Shown here one piece after another: positions 15,365 to 23,222 of a stretch of 44,393 nucleotides of DNA. A program made the position numbers and the translations under genes. Location of the stretch: positions 1-44,393 of the forward strand of contig NZ_JAAITI010000027.1 of assembly GCF_013304735.1 (NCBI RefSeq). Direction: 5' to 3'. The DNA is from Blautia luti. Lineage in GTDB: Bacteria; Bacillota; Clostridia; Lachnospirales; Lachnospiraceae. The notes below the pieces were generated by a model. That model did not search any database and was not told the DNA's origin. It worked only from the letters and a program-made list of their open reading frames with translations. The first letter of the stretch is position 1. Each line of letters starts with the position of its first letter.

Positions 15365-15661
15365 TCAAGATAAAATAAAGTCAATAATACATTCTCTTGT
15401 CATGTCCAGGACAGTATCCACAAACACTCCAGCAAACAGGATCAGATACAGAATTGCACTCAGCATAAACAGGAATGCAACCTGTACCCAGTCATGGTAA
15501 CAGTATGCAGTCGCTATAATCAACAAAGTGAATATAAACCCAAGGATTCCTCTGACAACCGCATAAGTCTGTACTGTCATCTTCACTGCCAGGCCGATCA
15601 CAAAAAGGATCAGCCATACCGGCAGTAATAATATCTTCCCAGCAAGTTTTAAAATAAACAT
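15365..15661 (-). CDS. Small membrane protein of the replication operon
   Basis: A 98-residue, very hydrophobic protein with three or four predicted transmembrane helices: residues about 5-25, 28-52, 58-75 and 76-90. It starts MFILKLAGKILLLPVWLILF. It comes 14 bases after the repA stop on the same strand with AGGAGGTACAC before its ATG. Comparable small membrane proteins follow RepA in Tn1549-like elements. No known motif is visible. A role in transfer or entry exclusion is conceivable but not supported by sequence. Confidence 0.7.
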   Translation of the reverse strand: MFILKLAGKILLLPVWLILFVIGLAVKMTVQTYAVVRGILGFIFTLLIIATAYCYHDWVQVAFLFMLSAILYLILFAGVFVDTVLDMTRECIIDFILS

Positions 15662-15675
15662 GTGTACCTCCTATC

Positions 15676-16668
15676 TTACCAGTCCTGCATATCATGGTTC
15701 ACCTCTGCCTGATAATACCCGTTCATCGTGGACGGTGCATTAAACAGAGCTGCCAGTAAATATTTCTTGATGTTCTTCACTTTGCTTGTATTCCCGCTCA
15801 TACAGTGCAAGACATACTCTATGTGTGAATAAGTCAGCATCAAAAACTTTTTCTTCACCAGTGCTGTCGGATACCAGTTGCTAGCAATCAAAATCTTGTC
15901 GTTTTTACACATCACTGTCTCTACGATCAGGTTCACGATTTCATCAACCTGTCGCATATCGTCATGATGGGTTACTTCCAGTGACTCATAATCAACGGTC
16001 TCTTTAACCAGATTTTCATAAGCCTGATATTCCTCAGTAGGATTATCGCCATCGGATCGATTCTCATCTGCAGATACGATTTGATTAGATTTATTATAAT
16101 TCATTTCAGTATCACTAAGATTAGTATAATTAGGGTTTGAAATGTAAACTTCTTGAAGTTTATTTTCGGGACTTCTAGAAGTTTGATTTTGGGACTTCAT
16201 GAAGTTTGAATTGTAAACTTCTGTAGATTCCTCATTTTCCTCAGAAGTTTGTTTTTTAAACTTCTTCAATTCATCCTCCGATGATTTTTCTTCCATTTTT
16301 TCCGGCATAAAAGTTTTCACGTAGATAATGTTCACCTTTCCAAATCCCTGTCTGCGTTTCTCAATCAAACCAATTCCTGTTTCATCATCCAATTCCTGCA
16401 TAGATTTTATTGCTTTATTTCGACCGCAATTCAGTAATTCCATGATATCTTCTATCGAAAAGTAAATATATGCTCTGTTATTTTCATCAAACCATTGATT
16501 TTTAATGGACAGGGACATACGATCCAGCATCAATCCATATAAAATTTTAGCATCGCTTGATAAATCTTTAAAGTAACTATCTGTAAATAATGCTTTTGGT
16601 ATACGGTAGAAGCTGAACTGATCAGCTTCCGCTCCGTAAAAATATTTGAATTTCATCTTTTTATCCAT
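15676..16668 (-). CDS. repA: RepA_N-type replication initiator
   Basis: A 330-residue protein. The N-terminal 120 residues are a RepA_N winged-helix domain: FYRIPKALFTDSYFKDLSSDAKILYGLMLDRM, then the HTH region DIMELLNCGRNKAIKSMQEL and GLIEKRRQGFGKVNIIYV. Residues about 125-215 form a low-complexity Ser/Asn/Glu linker. The C-terminal 90 residues resemble the DUF6017-type domain of ICE RepA proteins. RepA_N initiators drive plasmid-like replication in many Gram-positive plasmids and in ICEs after excision. A very good AAGGAGG precedes the ATG. The linker-coding DNA carries three perfect palindromes at 23-base intervals, a probable internal origin as known for this family. ParB and ParA lie upstream in the same operon. 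Confidence 0.92.
   Translation of the reverse strand: MDKKMKFKYFYGAEADQFSFYRIPKALFTDSYFKDLSSDAKILYGLMLDRMSLSIKNQWFDENNRAYIYFSIEDIMELLNCGRNKAIKSMQELDDETGIGLIEKRRQGFGKVNIIYVKTFMPEKMEEKSSEDELKKFKKQTSEENEESTEVYNSNFMKSQNQTSRSPENKLQEVYISNPNYTNLSDTEMNYNKSNQIVSADENRSDGDNPTEEYQAYENLVKETVDYESLEVTHHDDMRQVDEIVNLIVETVMCKNDKILIASNWYPTALVKKKFLMLTYSHIEYVLHCMSGNTSKVKNIKKYLLAALFNAPSTMNGYYQAEVNHDMQDW
16148..16228. repeat. 23-base-spaced palindromic iterons inside repA
   Basis: Three perfect 12-base palindromes of form ACTTCWWGAAGT lie at 16148-16159 (ACTTCTTGAAGT), 16171-16182 (ACTTCTAGAAGT) and 16194-16205 (ACTTCATGAAGT), at exactly 23-base intervals. A fourth, degenerate copy (ACTTCTGTAGAT) falls at 16217-16228, again 23 bases on. 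Additional half sites follow at 16244-16264. RepA_N family plasmids carry their origin inside the rep gene, so this is the best origin candidate. Confidence 0.72.
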
Positions 16669-16691
16669 AACTTCCTCCTTTCGTTTTCTAT

Positions 16692-16718
16692 ACAGAAGTC
16701 CTCTTTCTAAACTTCTGT
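16692..16718. repeat. Inverted repeat upstream of repA with iteron-like half sites
   Basis: ACAGAAG (16692-16698) and CTTCTGT (16712-16718) form a 7-bp inverted repeat in the gap between parB and repA. It contains the GAAGT and ACTTC half sites seen in the repA iterons. It could be a RepA autoregulation site or a small RNA hairpin ahead of the repA ribosome site. Confidence 0.45.
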
Positions 16719-16740
16719 GTCTCTTTTCTTCTTCTGTTTC

Positions 16741-17658
16741 TTACTTATCATTTTGTTCTTGAGACCATTTTTCCAGCAAGGATTCTATCACCCGTTCCAT
16801 ATCATCAGCACTGTAGCTCTCTGGAAAATACTTCGTCAACTTCTTTTCTGAAAACGTAATAGATCTTGATGGTGTCTTCACCATCATACATTTATTAAAG
16901 ATTGTCAGCATTCCCACCTGATTAACCGCTCCTTCATTCAACTGATTTCTGAGAGCCGTGATCTGCTGTGGTTTAATGAAGCCAGTGTCTTTAATATACT
17001 CGTAGATCCATTCCTGAATTTCTTTATCGATGTAGGAAATATCTACACCAACTGTGAAAGTCAGCTTTTTGTTATCTACCATATCAAGAAGTTCTGGAAT
17101 TAACTCTGTCAGACGGATATATCGTTGAACCTGTTTGGAACTTTCTCCTACTTGTTTTGCCAATACATCTCTGGAAACTGTTCCCATTAAATTCTGGTCA
17201 TTTTGACCAGAATTATTTTTAGGTCTTCCTGCCTGCCTTTTCATTGCCTCCAACTTCATCCGATACGCAAATGCCTTCTCACTCGGCAATAACTCCTCCC
17301 TTTGAATGTTGGCATCTACCATCGCTATTACCGCGTCATCATCCGATAATTCTCTTACGATAGCTGGGATGGTAGTAAGTCCTGCCATCTTTGCTGCATG
17401 TAATCTTCGGTGACCGGAGATCATTTCATATTCATCATTGTTGTCCACTCGAAGCAATACCGGTGTCAGCACACCACTAAGCTTTACGCTTTCAATCAGA
17501 TCCTGCATCTTCTCATCATCAAGAACCTTAAATGGATGATTCTTGAATGCATGAATCTTGTTGATCTCGATTTCCATTGCTGATTCTTCATTAACAACAC
17601 CTAATAATTCATCAAGACTTGCCAGTTTAATTTTTTCACCCGGTCTATTTTTCATCAC
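16741..17658 (-). CDS. parB: ParB/Spo0J family partition protein
   Basis: A 305-residue protein with the ParB N-terminal domain: FKVLDDEKMQDLIESVKLSG, then TPVLLRVDNNDEYEMISGHRR with the CTP-binding box GHRRLHAAKMAG, and NIQREELLPSEKAFAYRMKL. A HTH part follows (VLAKQVGESSKQVQRYIRL). The C-terminal part would dimerise. ParB loads on a parS site and works with the ParA ATPase to segregate replicating DNA. The gene overlaps the parA stop by 14 bases, a typical coupled parAB unit. A perfect 25-base palindromic site inside the gene (17190-17214) is a candidate parS. Homologues are standard in Tn1549-like ICEs with RepA. Confidence 0.9.
   Translation of the reverse strand: MMKNRPGEKIKLASLDELLGVVNEESAMEIEINKIHAFKNHPFKVLDDEKMQDLIESVKLSGVLTPVLLRVDNNDEYEMISGHRRLHAAKMAGLTTIPAIVRELSDDDAVIAMVDANIQREELLPSEKAFAYRMKLEAMKRQAGRPKNNSGQNDQNLMGTVSRDVLAKQVGESSKQVQRYIRLTELIPELLDMVDNKKLTFTVGVDISYIDKEIQEWIYEYIKDTGFIKPQQITALRNQLNEGAVNQVGMLTIFNKCMMVKTPSRSITFSEKKLTKYFPESYSADDMERVIESLLEKWSQEQNDK
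17190..17214. repeat. Perfect palindrome inside parB, candidate parS
   Basis: AATTCTGGTCA (17190-17200), three T, TGACCAGAATT (17204-17214): 11-bp perfect arms within coding sequence for a linker between the ParB core and its HTH. Size and symmetry suit a ParB-binding centromere-like site. It differs from the chromosomal parS consensus (TGTTTCACGTGAAACA), so recognition would have to be element-specific. Confidence 0.45.
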
Positions 17659-18430
17659 TCATAACCTCCTGTGTCAGATTCATATATGCCATAGATACTT
17701 TACCTTTCGGACAATGCGTGTAGATACTAATTCCTTCTGCACTTGTCTCTGCCGCTTTTACTGACATTGGAATTACATTTTTAAAGATTGCAATCTGGCT
17801 TCCATAAGTTTTCTGTACAAGTGCCACAATATCCTTCGCATAATTGGTTCTGAAATCTACCATAGTCAAAAGGATTCCTTCTACCGTCAATTTCCGGTTC
17901 AGTCTTTTCTTTACCATAGAGATTGTTTTGATCAGCTGCTGTAATCCCTTCACCGGAAGATAGGCTGCCTGGACCGGAATTAAAACAGAATCCGAAGACA
18001 CCAAGGCATTGATCGTCATCATTCCAAGGCTAGGTAAGCAATCGATCAAGATATAATCGTATCGGGATCGTATCGTATCGATGTATTCCTTCATGATCAT
18101 TTCCCGACTCATTACATTTCCCATCGTCACTTCCAAAGTTGACAATTCAATATTTGCCGGAAGCAGATCTACATTTTCCTGATGATGCAGAATACCGTCT
18201 TCCTCTGATATTTCATCTTCATTAATCACTTTCGTCATGATGGTTGCCAAAGTAACTCCCAGTTCATCCGGCTCTACATATCCAAGACTTGCTGTCAGGC
18301 TTCCCTGTGGATCTGCATCGATCAATAATACTTTTTTTCCTTCTCTTGCCAGGCCAATTCCTAAATTTACGGTTGTGGTGGTCTTTCCGACTCCGCCTTT
18401 CTGGTTTGTAATGGATATCACTTTACACAT
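17645..18430 (-). CDS. parA: ParA/Soj family ATPase
   Basis: A P-loop ATPase of about 261 residues. The deviant Walker A KGGVGKTTTTVNLG lies at residues 10-23, DADPQGSLTASLGY is the A' region, and YDYILIDCLPSLGMMTINAL is Walker B. ParA drives segregation of DNA with its partner ParB, here encoded next, with overlapping ends. The ATG at 18430 follows AGGAGGAACAACAT at good spacing. The frame is open further to 18496, but that would overlap the upstream gene and lacks a ribosome site. It acts on the nucleoid in the cytoplasm and would keep the ICE during its plasmid-like phase. Confidence 0.93.
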   Translation of the reverse strand: MCKVISITNQKGGVGKTTTTVNLGIGLAREGKKVLLIDADPQGSLTASLGYVEPDELGVTLATIMTKVINEDEISEEDGILHHQENVDLLPANIELSTLEVTMGNVMSREMIMKEYIDTIRSRYDYILIDCLPSLGMMTINALVSSDSVLIPVQAAYLPVKGLQQLIKTISMVKKRLNRKLTVEGILLTMVDFRTNYAKDIVALVQKTYGSQIAIFKNVIPMSVKAAETSAEGISIYTHCPKGKVSMAYMNLTQEVMSDEK

Positions 18431-18455
18431 ATGTTGTTCCTCCTGTATTCTTTCA

Positions 18456-18683
18456 TCAAAATTCTTCATCACGGAATGCTTCCAGATATTCATCAATAAG
18501 ATCCAAATTAACTAACACGATTCTTTTGACATGGTATACTGCTCTGGCATCTTTTGCTAACTGTTGAAATGTATGGACTCCCATGGAATAAAGCATTGCC
18601 CCTTCCTCATAACGGACAAATTTCTTGCGTCCTCCTTTGACAAGCTTTTCCAAATCCGGAACCTTGCTTCGGTTATTTCCCAT
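18456..18683 (-). CDS. DUF6462-like small protein, copy 2
   Basis: A 75-residue basic protein starting MGNNRSKVPDLEKLVKGG, with KKFVRYEEGAMLYSMGVHTF and LVNLDLIDEYLEAF. It is a clear paralogue of the next gene upstream: both share PDLEK at the start, a (K/R)FVxYxxGAxxYxM block and a final (I/L)DxxL segment. Such proteins resemble the DUF6462 family of Tn1549-like elements, which looks like a small HTH or excisionase-type DNA binder (MerR-like wing in GAxLYSM). Its start overlaps the previous stop by eleven bases. Function is not established. Confidence 0.72.
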   Translation of the reverse strand: MGNNRSKVPDLEKLVKGGRKKFVRYEEGAMLYSMGVHTFQQLAKDARAVYHVKRIVLVNLDLIDEYLEAFRDEEF

Positions 18684-18930
18684 AACGCTTCCTCCTTCTC
18701 TTCTTTAATTCTGATACAACCTCAGGATTGCCTTCTAAAAAATCATCCAGAATATTCAGATCCACAATGGCTGTCTTTCGAATCGGATAATTGGCTTCTG
18801 CTTTTTTCGCCAGTCTGACAAAAGGCCAGTAGGACATCTTATAAATCTTTGCTCCTTGTGTGTAATTTACAAATCTGCGTTTCTTTCCTTCCAGATATTT
18901 TTCCAAGTCAGGTGTTTTTCGTTTTTTCAT
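18673..18930 (-). CDS. DUF6462-like small protein, copy 1
   Basis: An 85-residue basic protein, MKKRKTPDLEKYLEGKKRR, followed by FVNYTQGAKIYKMSYWPFV, LAKKAEANYPIRKTAIVDLN and a Lys/Arg tail. It is a tandem paralogue of the gene at 18456-18683 and the first gene of the replication/partition operon at the ICE end. An AAGGAGGAAGCC ribosome site precedes the ATG. The shape suggests a compact DNA-binding protein. Position at the element border would suit an excision-directing or operon-regulating role, but this is inference. Confidence 0.72.
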   Translation of the reverse strand: MKKRKTPDLEKYLEGKKRRFVNYTQGAKIYKMSYWPFVRLAKKAEANYPIRKTAIVDLNILDDFLEGNPEVVSELKKRRRKRYGK

Positions 18931-19026
18931 GGCTTCCTCCTTGTTTCCAGAAATTTATTTGGCAGGTACGTGAAAGGATATGTTTTCTGCATATCATCAA
19001 AATGAACAATTGCTATGCCTGACAAC

Positions 19027-19079
19027 AAAAAAAGGACACCTTCCATTGGTATTTCTACCAAAAGAGAAGTGTCCCTTTA
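19027..19079 (-). terminator. Terminator between lysS and the ICE par genes
   Basis: On the minus strand GGACAC (19074-19069) pairs with GTGTCC (19039-19034), enclosing an inner TTGGTA-GAAA-TACCAA hairpin (19061-19046), followed by seven T (19033-19027). It would stop lysS read-through before the replication/partition operon. Confidence 0.75.
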
Positions 19080-19155
19080 TACACCTTATTTTTGAAAAAT
19101 GCTCCTCAAAAATAATCAATATTTTACTTGTAAACAAATAAGTCAAACAGTTAAG

Positions 19156-19242
19156 AATCCATAGAGCTCCTTATTCTGTTTCCTTATAATCCATACATCA
19201 TTATTTCAATCTATACAGCTCCAAGCCGTTTCATGTAGCTCC
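19156..19242. repeat. Short direct repeats ending in AGCTCC
   Basis: AATCCATAGAGCTCC (19156-19170), AATCTATACAGCTCC (19208-19222) and GTTTCATGTAGCTCC (19228-19242) share a WNAGCTCC core and upstream similarity. Such direct repeats near an ICE end often are arm-type integrase or excisionase sites. Confidence 0.45.
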
Positions 19243-19312
19243 ATGTCAATCCGTGGAACCACTTTTCCTGATTGGACGTCTATGACTACCAAACCGAACT
19301 CTTTTTTCTGGA

Positions 19313-21352
19313 TTAGTACAGCTTAGCACCTGCCGGAATATGGTTATCAACCATCAGAAGATGCAGTTCTTCATCCTCTGAATCCTTCAGGTTATTCACT
19401 GCTGAAAGCAGCATACCGCAAGACTCGATTCCCATCATCTTTCTTGGCGGAAGGTTGGTGATTGCGATCAGTGTCTTACCAACTAATTCTTCCGGCTCAT
19501 AGTAAGAGTGGATTCCGCTTAAGATCGTGCGGTCTGTACCTGTTCCGTCATCCAGTGTGAACTGAAGGAGCTTCTTACTCTTCGGAACTGCTACACACTC
19601 TTTAACCTTTACGGCACGGAAATCAGATTTGCTGAATGTATCGAAATCAACCTCTTCTTCAAATAAAGGCTCAACCTTTACGTTGGAGAAGTCAACTTTT
19701 GCTGTCTCTGCTGGAGCAGCTGCAGCTGTCTGAGCTACATTATTTGCTTCATTTTTTGCAGAACCTTGTGATTTCATTGTCGGGAACAGAAGTACGTCAC
19801 GAATAGCCTGGCTGTCTGTCAGGAGCATAACGAGACGGTCGATTCCGTATCCAATACCACCTGTTGGCGGCATACCGATCTCCAATGCGTTCAGGAAGTC
19901 TTCGTCTGTATGGTTGGCTTCCTCATCACCTGCGTCTGCAAGGGCATCCTGTGCTTTGAAACGCTCTCTCTGGTCGATCGGGTCATTGAGCTCGGAATAT
20001 GCGTTACACATTTCCCATGTATTGATAAAGAGCTCGAAACGCTCTACCTTGTTCGGATCAGAAGGTTTCTTCTTGGTAAGAGGAGAGATCTCGATCGGAT
20101 GATCCATGATAAATGTCGGCTGGATCAGCTCTTTCTCACAGTACTCCTCGAAGAAGAGGTTGATGATATCACCTTTCTTATGACGGTCCTCATACTCAAT
20201 ATGATGCTCGTCAGCAAGTTTCTTAGCTGCTTCATCATCTGCTACTTCGTCAAAATCAATTCCTGCATATTTCTTGATAGCATCGTTCATGGTCAGACGT
20301 GCGAACGGCTTTCCAAGATCGATCTCAATACCATTGTAGGAGATCTTTGTGGAACCGCAGACCTTCTCTGCAAGATAACGGAACATGGACTCTGTCAGCT
20401 CCATCATTCCCTCATAATCAGTATATGCCTGATAAAGCTCCATCAGAGTGAACTCCGGATTGTGACGGGTGTCAACACCCTCGTTACGGAATACACGGCC
20501 GATCTCGTAAACTCTCTCAAGTCCGCCTACGATCAGTCTCTTAAGATAAAGCTCCAGGGAAATACGAAGCTTAACGTCTTCGTTCAGTGCGTTGTAATGT
20601 GTCTCAAATGGTCTTGCAGCTGCACCGCCTGCGTTGGAAACCAGCATTGGTGTCTCAACTTCCATGAAGTCACGTCCTGCAAGAAAGTTACGGATCTCCT
20701 TCAGGATCTGGGAACGTTTGATGAATACCTTCTTGCTGTCCTGGTTCATGATAAGATCCACATATCTCTGACGATAACGGGTATCTGTATCTGTCAGTCC
20801 GTGGAATTTCTCAGGAAGGATCTGTAAGCTCTTGGAAAGAAGAGTCATCTTCTCTGCATGAATGGAAATCTCACCTGTTCTTGTTCTGAAAGCAAATCCC
20901 TCCAGACCAAAAATATCACCGATATCAGATTTCTTAAAATCTGCATAGGAATCGGTTCCAATGGCGTCTCTTGCCACATAAACCTGAATGTTACCCTGTA
21001 AATCCTGGATATTGCAGAAAGAAGCTTTTCCCATTACACGCTTGAACATCATACGTCCTGCGATCGATACGTGGATCGGGCTTGCGTCCATGATGCTTCT
21101 TCTTTCTTCATAATCCTTCTTCTGAGCCTCTTTTGCCTGCTCTTCATCAAGACCTGTTACATCAAGTTCCTTGCGATCTTTGAGAAGCTCTGCCTCATGT
21201 GCTTCATAGAGATTCTTTACCTCAAGGGAATGATGTGTCTGATCAAATTTTGTGATCTGAAACGGGTCCCTGCCATTTGCCTGAAGGTCTGCCAGTTTAT
21301 CACGACGTACCTTAAGCAACTGGTTTACATCCTGCTTCTTCTGCTCTGCCAC
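19313..21352 (-). CDS. lysS: Lysyl-tRNA synthetase with C-terminal tRNA-binding domain
   Basis: A class II lysyl-tRNA synthetase that charges tRNA-Lys. The OB-fold anticodon domain covers about 60-170 ([24 protein letters not shown]), followed by motif 2 ([20 protein letters not shown]) and motif 3 ([14 protein letters not shown], about 505-518). The protein is 679 residues against the usual 490-510. After a short Ala-rich linker, residues 570-679 form a second OB-fold tRNA-binding domain ([20 protein letters not shown] and [13 protein letters not shown]), the type found at the end of MetRS and in Arc1p/EMAPII. The gene follows greA by 64 bases and uses the greA promoter at 22038-22066. The ICE end lies just past its stop. 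Confidence 0.97.
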   Translation of the reverse strand: MAEQKKQDVNQLLKVRRDKLADLQANGRDPFQITKFDQTHHSLEVKNLYEAHEAELLKDRKELDVTGLDEEQAKEAQKKDYEERRSIMDASPIHVSIAGRMMFKRVMGKASFCNIQDLQGNIQVYVARDAIGTDSYADFKKSDIGDIFGLEGFAFRTRTGEISIHAEKMTLLSKSLQILPEKFHGLTDTDTRYRQRYVDLIMNQDSKKVFIKRSQILKEIRNFLAGRDFMEVETPMLVSNAGGAAARPFETHYNALNEDVKLRISLELYLKRLIVGGLERVYEIGRVFRNEGVDTRHNPEFTLMELYQAYTDYEGMMELTESMFRYLAEKVCGSTKISYNGIEIDLGKPFARLTMNDAIKKYAGIDFDEVADDEAAKKLADEHHIEYEDRHKKGDIINLFFEEYCEKELIQPTFIMDHPIEISPLTKKKPSDPNKVERFELFINTWEMCNAYSELNDPIDQRERFKAQDALADAGDEEANHTDEDFLNALEIGMPPTGGIGYGIDRLVMLLTDSQAIRDVLLFPTMKSQGSAKNEANNVAQTAAAAPAETAKVDFSNVKVEPLFEEEVDFDTFSKSDFRAVKVKECVAVPKSKKLLQFTLDDGTGTDRTILSGIHSYYEPEELVGKTLIAITNLPPRKMMGIESCGMLLSAVNNLKDSEDEELHLLMVDNHIPAGAKLY

Positions 21353-21416
21353 TTGTTGGCCTCCTTAATCTATCTGTCGTTCAAGCGGATCTGTGCGATC
21401 CGCTCCGTTGTCTGCT

Positions 21417-21902
21417 TTATACGTTTCTCTGGATCTCAAGAACCTTATATTTCATGATTCCGGACGGCATCTCAACCTCAACGATATCGTTGGTATGTGC
21501 ACCGATCAGTGCCTTACCTACCGGAGACTCGTTGGAGATTTTGCCCTCAAGGCTGTTAGCCTCTGTGGAACCTACGATCTTCAGCTCCATGTCTTCCTCA
21601 AACTCAAAATCATGAACCTTAACCTTGCAGCCTACGCTGATTCTGTCAAGATCTACTTCGTCCTCTACTACAACCTCGGCATTTTTGAGGATCTTTTCGA
21701 TCTCCTCGATACGTGCCTCGATATCTCTCTGCTCATCTTTTGCTGCATCGTACTCAGCGTTCTCAGAAAGGTCTCCCTGCTCTCTGGCCTCTTTGATCTT
21801 TCCTGCAACTTCTTTTCTTTTAACAACTTTCAGATCGTGCAGCTCGTCTTCCAGTTTTCTAAGTCCTGCGTATGTGAGTAAGTTCTTCTTTGCTTCTTCC
21901 AT
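21417..21902 (-). CDS. greA: Transcription elongation factor GreA
   Basis: A 161-residue GreA. The N-terminal coiled coil (about 1-78) carries the tip acidic residues near DLSENAEYDAAKDEQ, which reach the RNA polymerase active site to promote cleavage of backtracked RNA. The C-terminal FKBP-like domain includes KISNESPVGKALIGAHTNDIV. Length and motifs are normal. A perfect consensus promoter lies 135 bases upstream, and lysS follows on the same strand. Expression of both together is expected. The ribosome site is AAGGAAG. Confidence 0.97.
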   Translation of the reverse strand: MEEAKKNLLTYAGLRKLEDELHDLKVVKRKEVAGKIKEAREQGDLSENAEYDAAKDEQRDIEARIEEIEKILKNAEVVVEDEVDLDRISVGCKVKVHDFEFEEDMELKIVGSTEANSLEGKISNESPVGKALIGAHTNDIVEVEMPSGIMKYKVLEIQRNV

Positions 21903-22037
21903 TTTGCCTTACTTCCTTTCAAAACCGTGCTGTTTTTTCTGTAAAAATACAGCTTCGGATATTTCTGTTGCTACCATTCCCAAGAGTTCTTTTTCCAAAA
22001 AAGGGCGTAAAAATCTCAGGATATTCACAATTCCTGT

Positions 22038-22066
22038 ATTATACCGAAAAGCCCCTGTATTGTCAA
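22038..22066 (-). promoter_or_regulatory. Consensus promoter of greA-lysS
   Basis: On the minus strand TTGACA (22066-22061), exactly 17 bases, TATAAT (22043-22038). It lies directly after the glycosyltransferase terminator. The transcript would have a leader of about 125 bases before greA. Confidence 0.85.
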
Positions 22067-22102
22067 GCATTCCACGTCGAAAAAAGAGCTCCGAAAACGC
22101 AG

Positions 22103-22142
22103 AAAAAACCGCAGGAAAATTCAAATTTCCACACGGTTTTTC
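22103..22142 (-). terminator. Terminator of the glycosyltransferase gene
   Basis: On the minus strand AAAACCG and CGGTTTTTT form the base of a stem whose inner part is GGAAA/TTTCC, followed by the T-tract. It lies just 15 bases past the stop at 22157. Confidence 0.8.
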
Positions 22143-22156
22143 TGTAGTATTTTCTC

Positions 22157-23119
22157 TTATTCTGTTTCCTGTTTTTCTTCCGGGAAAAGATCTTTATACC
22201 GGTTGATTACCATCTGTGTCTGGAACTCAAAATCCTGCTTGTGCTGATTGACCAGCGTGGACAAAATAATTCCGGAAAACCAACAGACAATCGCTGTCAT
22301 AATCACAAATCCGCTTACGATCAGTGTAGGCAGCTTGTTGACAGTTCCCACTTCCAGAAAGTGAATCAGTACCGGAATAAAAAATATCATCCCGATTACA
22401 AACAACACCGCTGCTATAATAGAAAAGAATTCCAGAGGTTTGTAATTTTTAAACATTCTCATGATCGTCTTCAGTACTTTAAATCCATCTGCGTAAGTGT
22501 TCAGTTTGGATTCGCTTCCCTCCGGGCGGTCACGGTACTCAATAATTACATTCTCAACCTGCATGTTCTTATCTATGGCATGAATGGTCATCTCTGTCTC
22601 AATCTCAAAATTTCTGGAAAGAACCGGAAATGTTTTTACAAAGCGGTAACTCATGGCACGGTATCCGGTCATAATGTCCTTGATATCACTTTTGAAAAGG
22701 CGGTTGATGGAACCACGGACAATGCTGTTTCCAAAATTGTGGAAAGGACGTTTATTCTCGGTAAAATATGTAGAGGAAAGGCGATCTCCGACTACCATGT
22801 CTGTTCCGTTCTTCAGAACTTTCTCACACATCTGTGCCGCAAATTCCGCCGGATATGTATCGTCCCCGTCAACCATCAGATAACACTGTGCGTCAATATC
22901 ACGGAACATACTGCGGATTACATTGCCTTTGCCCTGCTGAAGCTCGTAACGGACAATGGCTCCCTCTTTCCTCGCGATTTCATCTGTACCATCTGTGGAA
23001 TTGTTATCATATACGTAGATCACAGCCTCCGGAAGTGCTTTTCGCATGTCACGGATAACCTTGGCTACAGTCTTGCTTTCGTTATAGCAAGGTATCAAAA
23101 CTGCTATTTTATCTGGCAT
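22157..23119 (-). CDS. Family 2 glycosyltransferase with two membrane helices
   Basis: A 320-residue GT2 enzyme. The GT-A fold shows IAVLIPCYNESKTVAKVI (3-20), VYDNNSTDGTDEIA, the DxD region MVDGDDTYP (about 83-91), and TGYRAMSYRFVK. This resembles dolichol-phosphate/undecaprenyl-phosphate sugar transferases (DPM1/GtrB-like). Two transmembrane helices lie at about 233-255 and 270-295. It would transfer a sugar from a nucleotide donor to a lipid carrier at the inner face of the membrane for envelope or teichoic acid glycosylation. A consensus promoter at 23171-23199 and a terminator just past the stop make it a single-gene unit. Donor sugar cannot be told from sequence. Confidence 0.9.
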   Translation of the reverse strand: MPDKIAVLIPCYNESKTVAKVIRDMRKALPEAVIYVYDNNSTDGTDEIARKEGAIVRYELQQGKGNVIRSMFRDIDAQCYLMVDGDDTYPAEFAAQMCEKVLKNGTDMVVGDRLSSTYFTENKRPFHNFGNSIVRGSINRLFKSDIKDIMTGYRAMSYRFVKTFPVLSRNFEIETEMTIHAIDKNMQVENVIIEYRDRPEGSESKLNTYADGFKVLKTIMRMFKNYKPLEFFSIIAAVLFVIGMIFFIPVLIHFLEVGTVNKLPTLIVSGFVIMTAIVCWFSGIILSTLVNQHKQDFEFQTQMVINRYKDLFPEEKQETE

Positions 23120-23170
23120 CTGTACTTTTTTTCTCCTGTAAAACTCTTATGTTTTTTGACCGACCCACTG

Positions 23171-23199
23171 ACTGTAGCACGCGTTCTGTTCCTTGTCAA
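23171..23199 (-). promoter_or_regulatory. Promoter of the glycosyltransferase gene
   Basis: On the minus strand TTGACA (23199-23194), 17 bases, TACAGT (23176-23171). It lies between the dusB stop and the glycosyltransferase start. Confidence 0.6.
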
Positions 23200-23222
23200 T
23201 AGCCCTGGCTGTTTCTTCCCTT

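Larger units (their letters stand above)
18931..19312. other. Gene-free ICE end region next to lysS
   Basis: No gene is supported here. From left to right it holds an inverted repeat GATATG/CATATC (18977-18995), a minus-strand terminator (19027-19079), a perfect palindrome TTATTTTTGA/TCAAAAATAA (19086-19115), and three imperfect direct repeats ending in AGCTCC (19156-19242). The ICE-chromosome junction should be in this interval, probably close to the lysS stop, but no second att copy is in the window to fix it. Confidence 0.6.

Noticed and set aside
19207..19315. Open frame after lysS reading FGLVVIDVQSGKVVPRIDME
   Set aside because: Lies in the ICE-end gap, has no start or ribosome site, and no continuation; probably chance, although a gene remnant cannot be excluded.
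19910..20827. Long plus-strand frame of 305 codons inside lysS
   Set aside because: Antisense shadow of the conserved lysS gene; no ribosome site and Cys/Leu-rich random composition.
21903..22040. T-box or other riboswitch in the greA-lysS leader
   Set aside because: No specifier loop, T-box motif (TGGNACCGCG) or terminator is visible in the leader.
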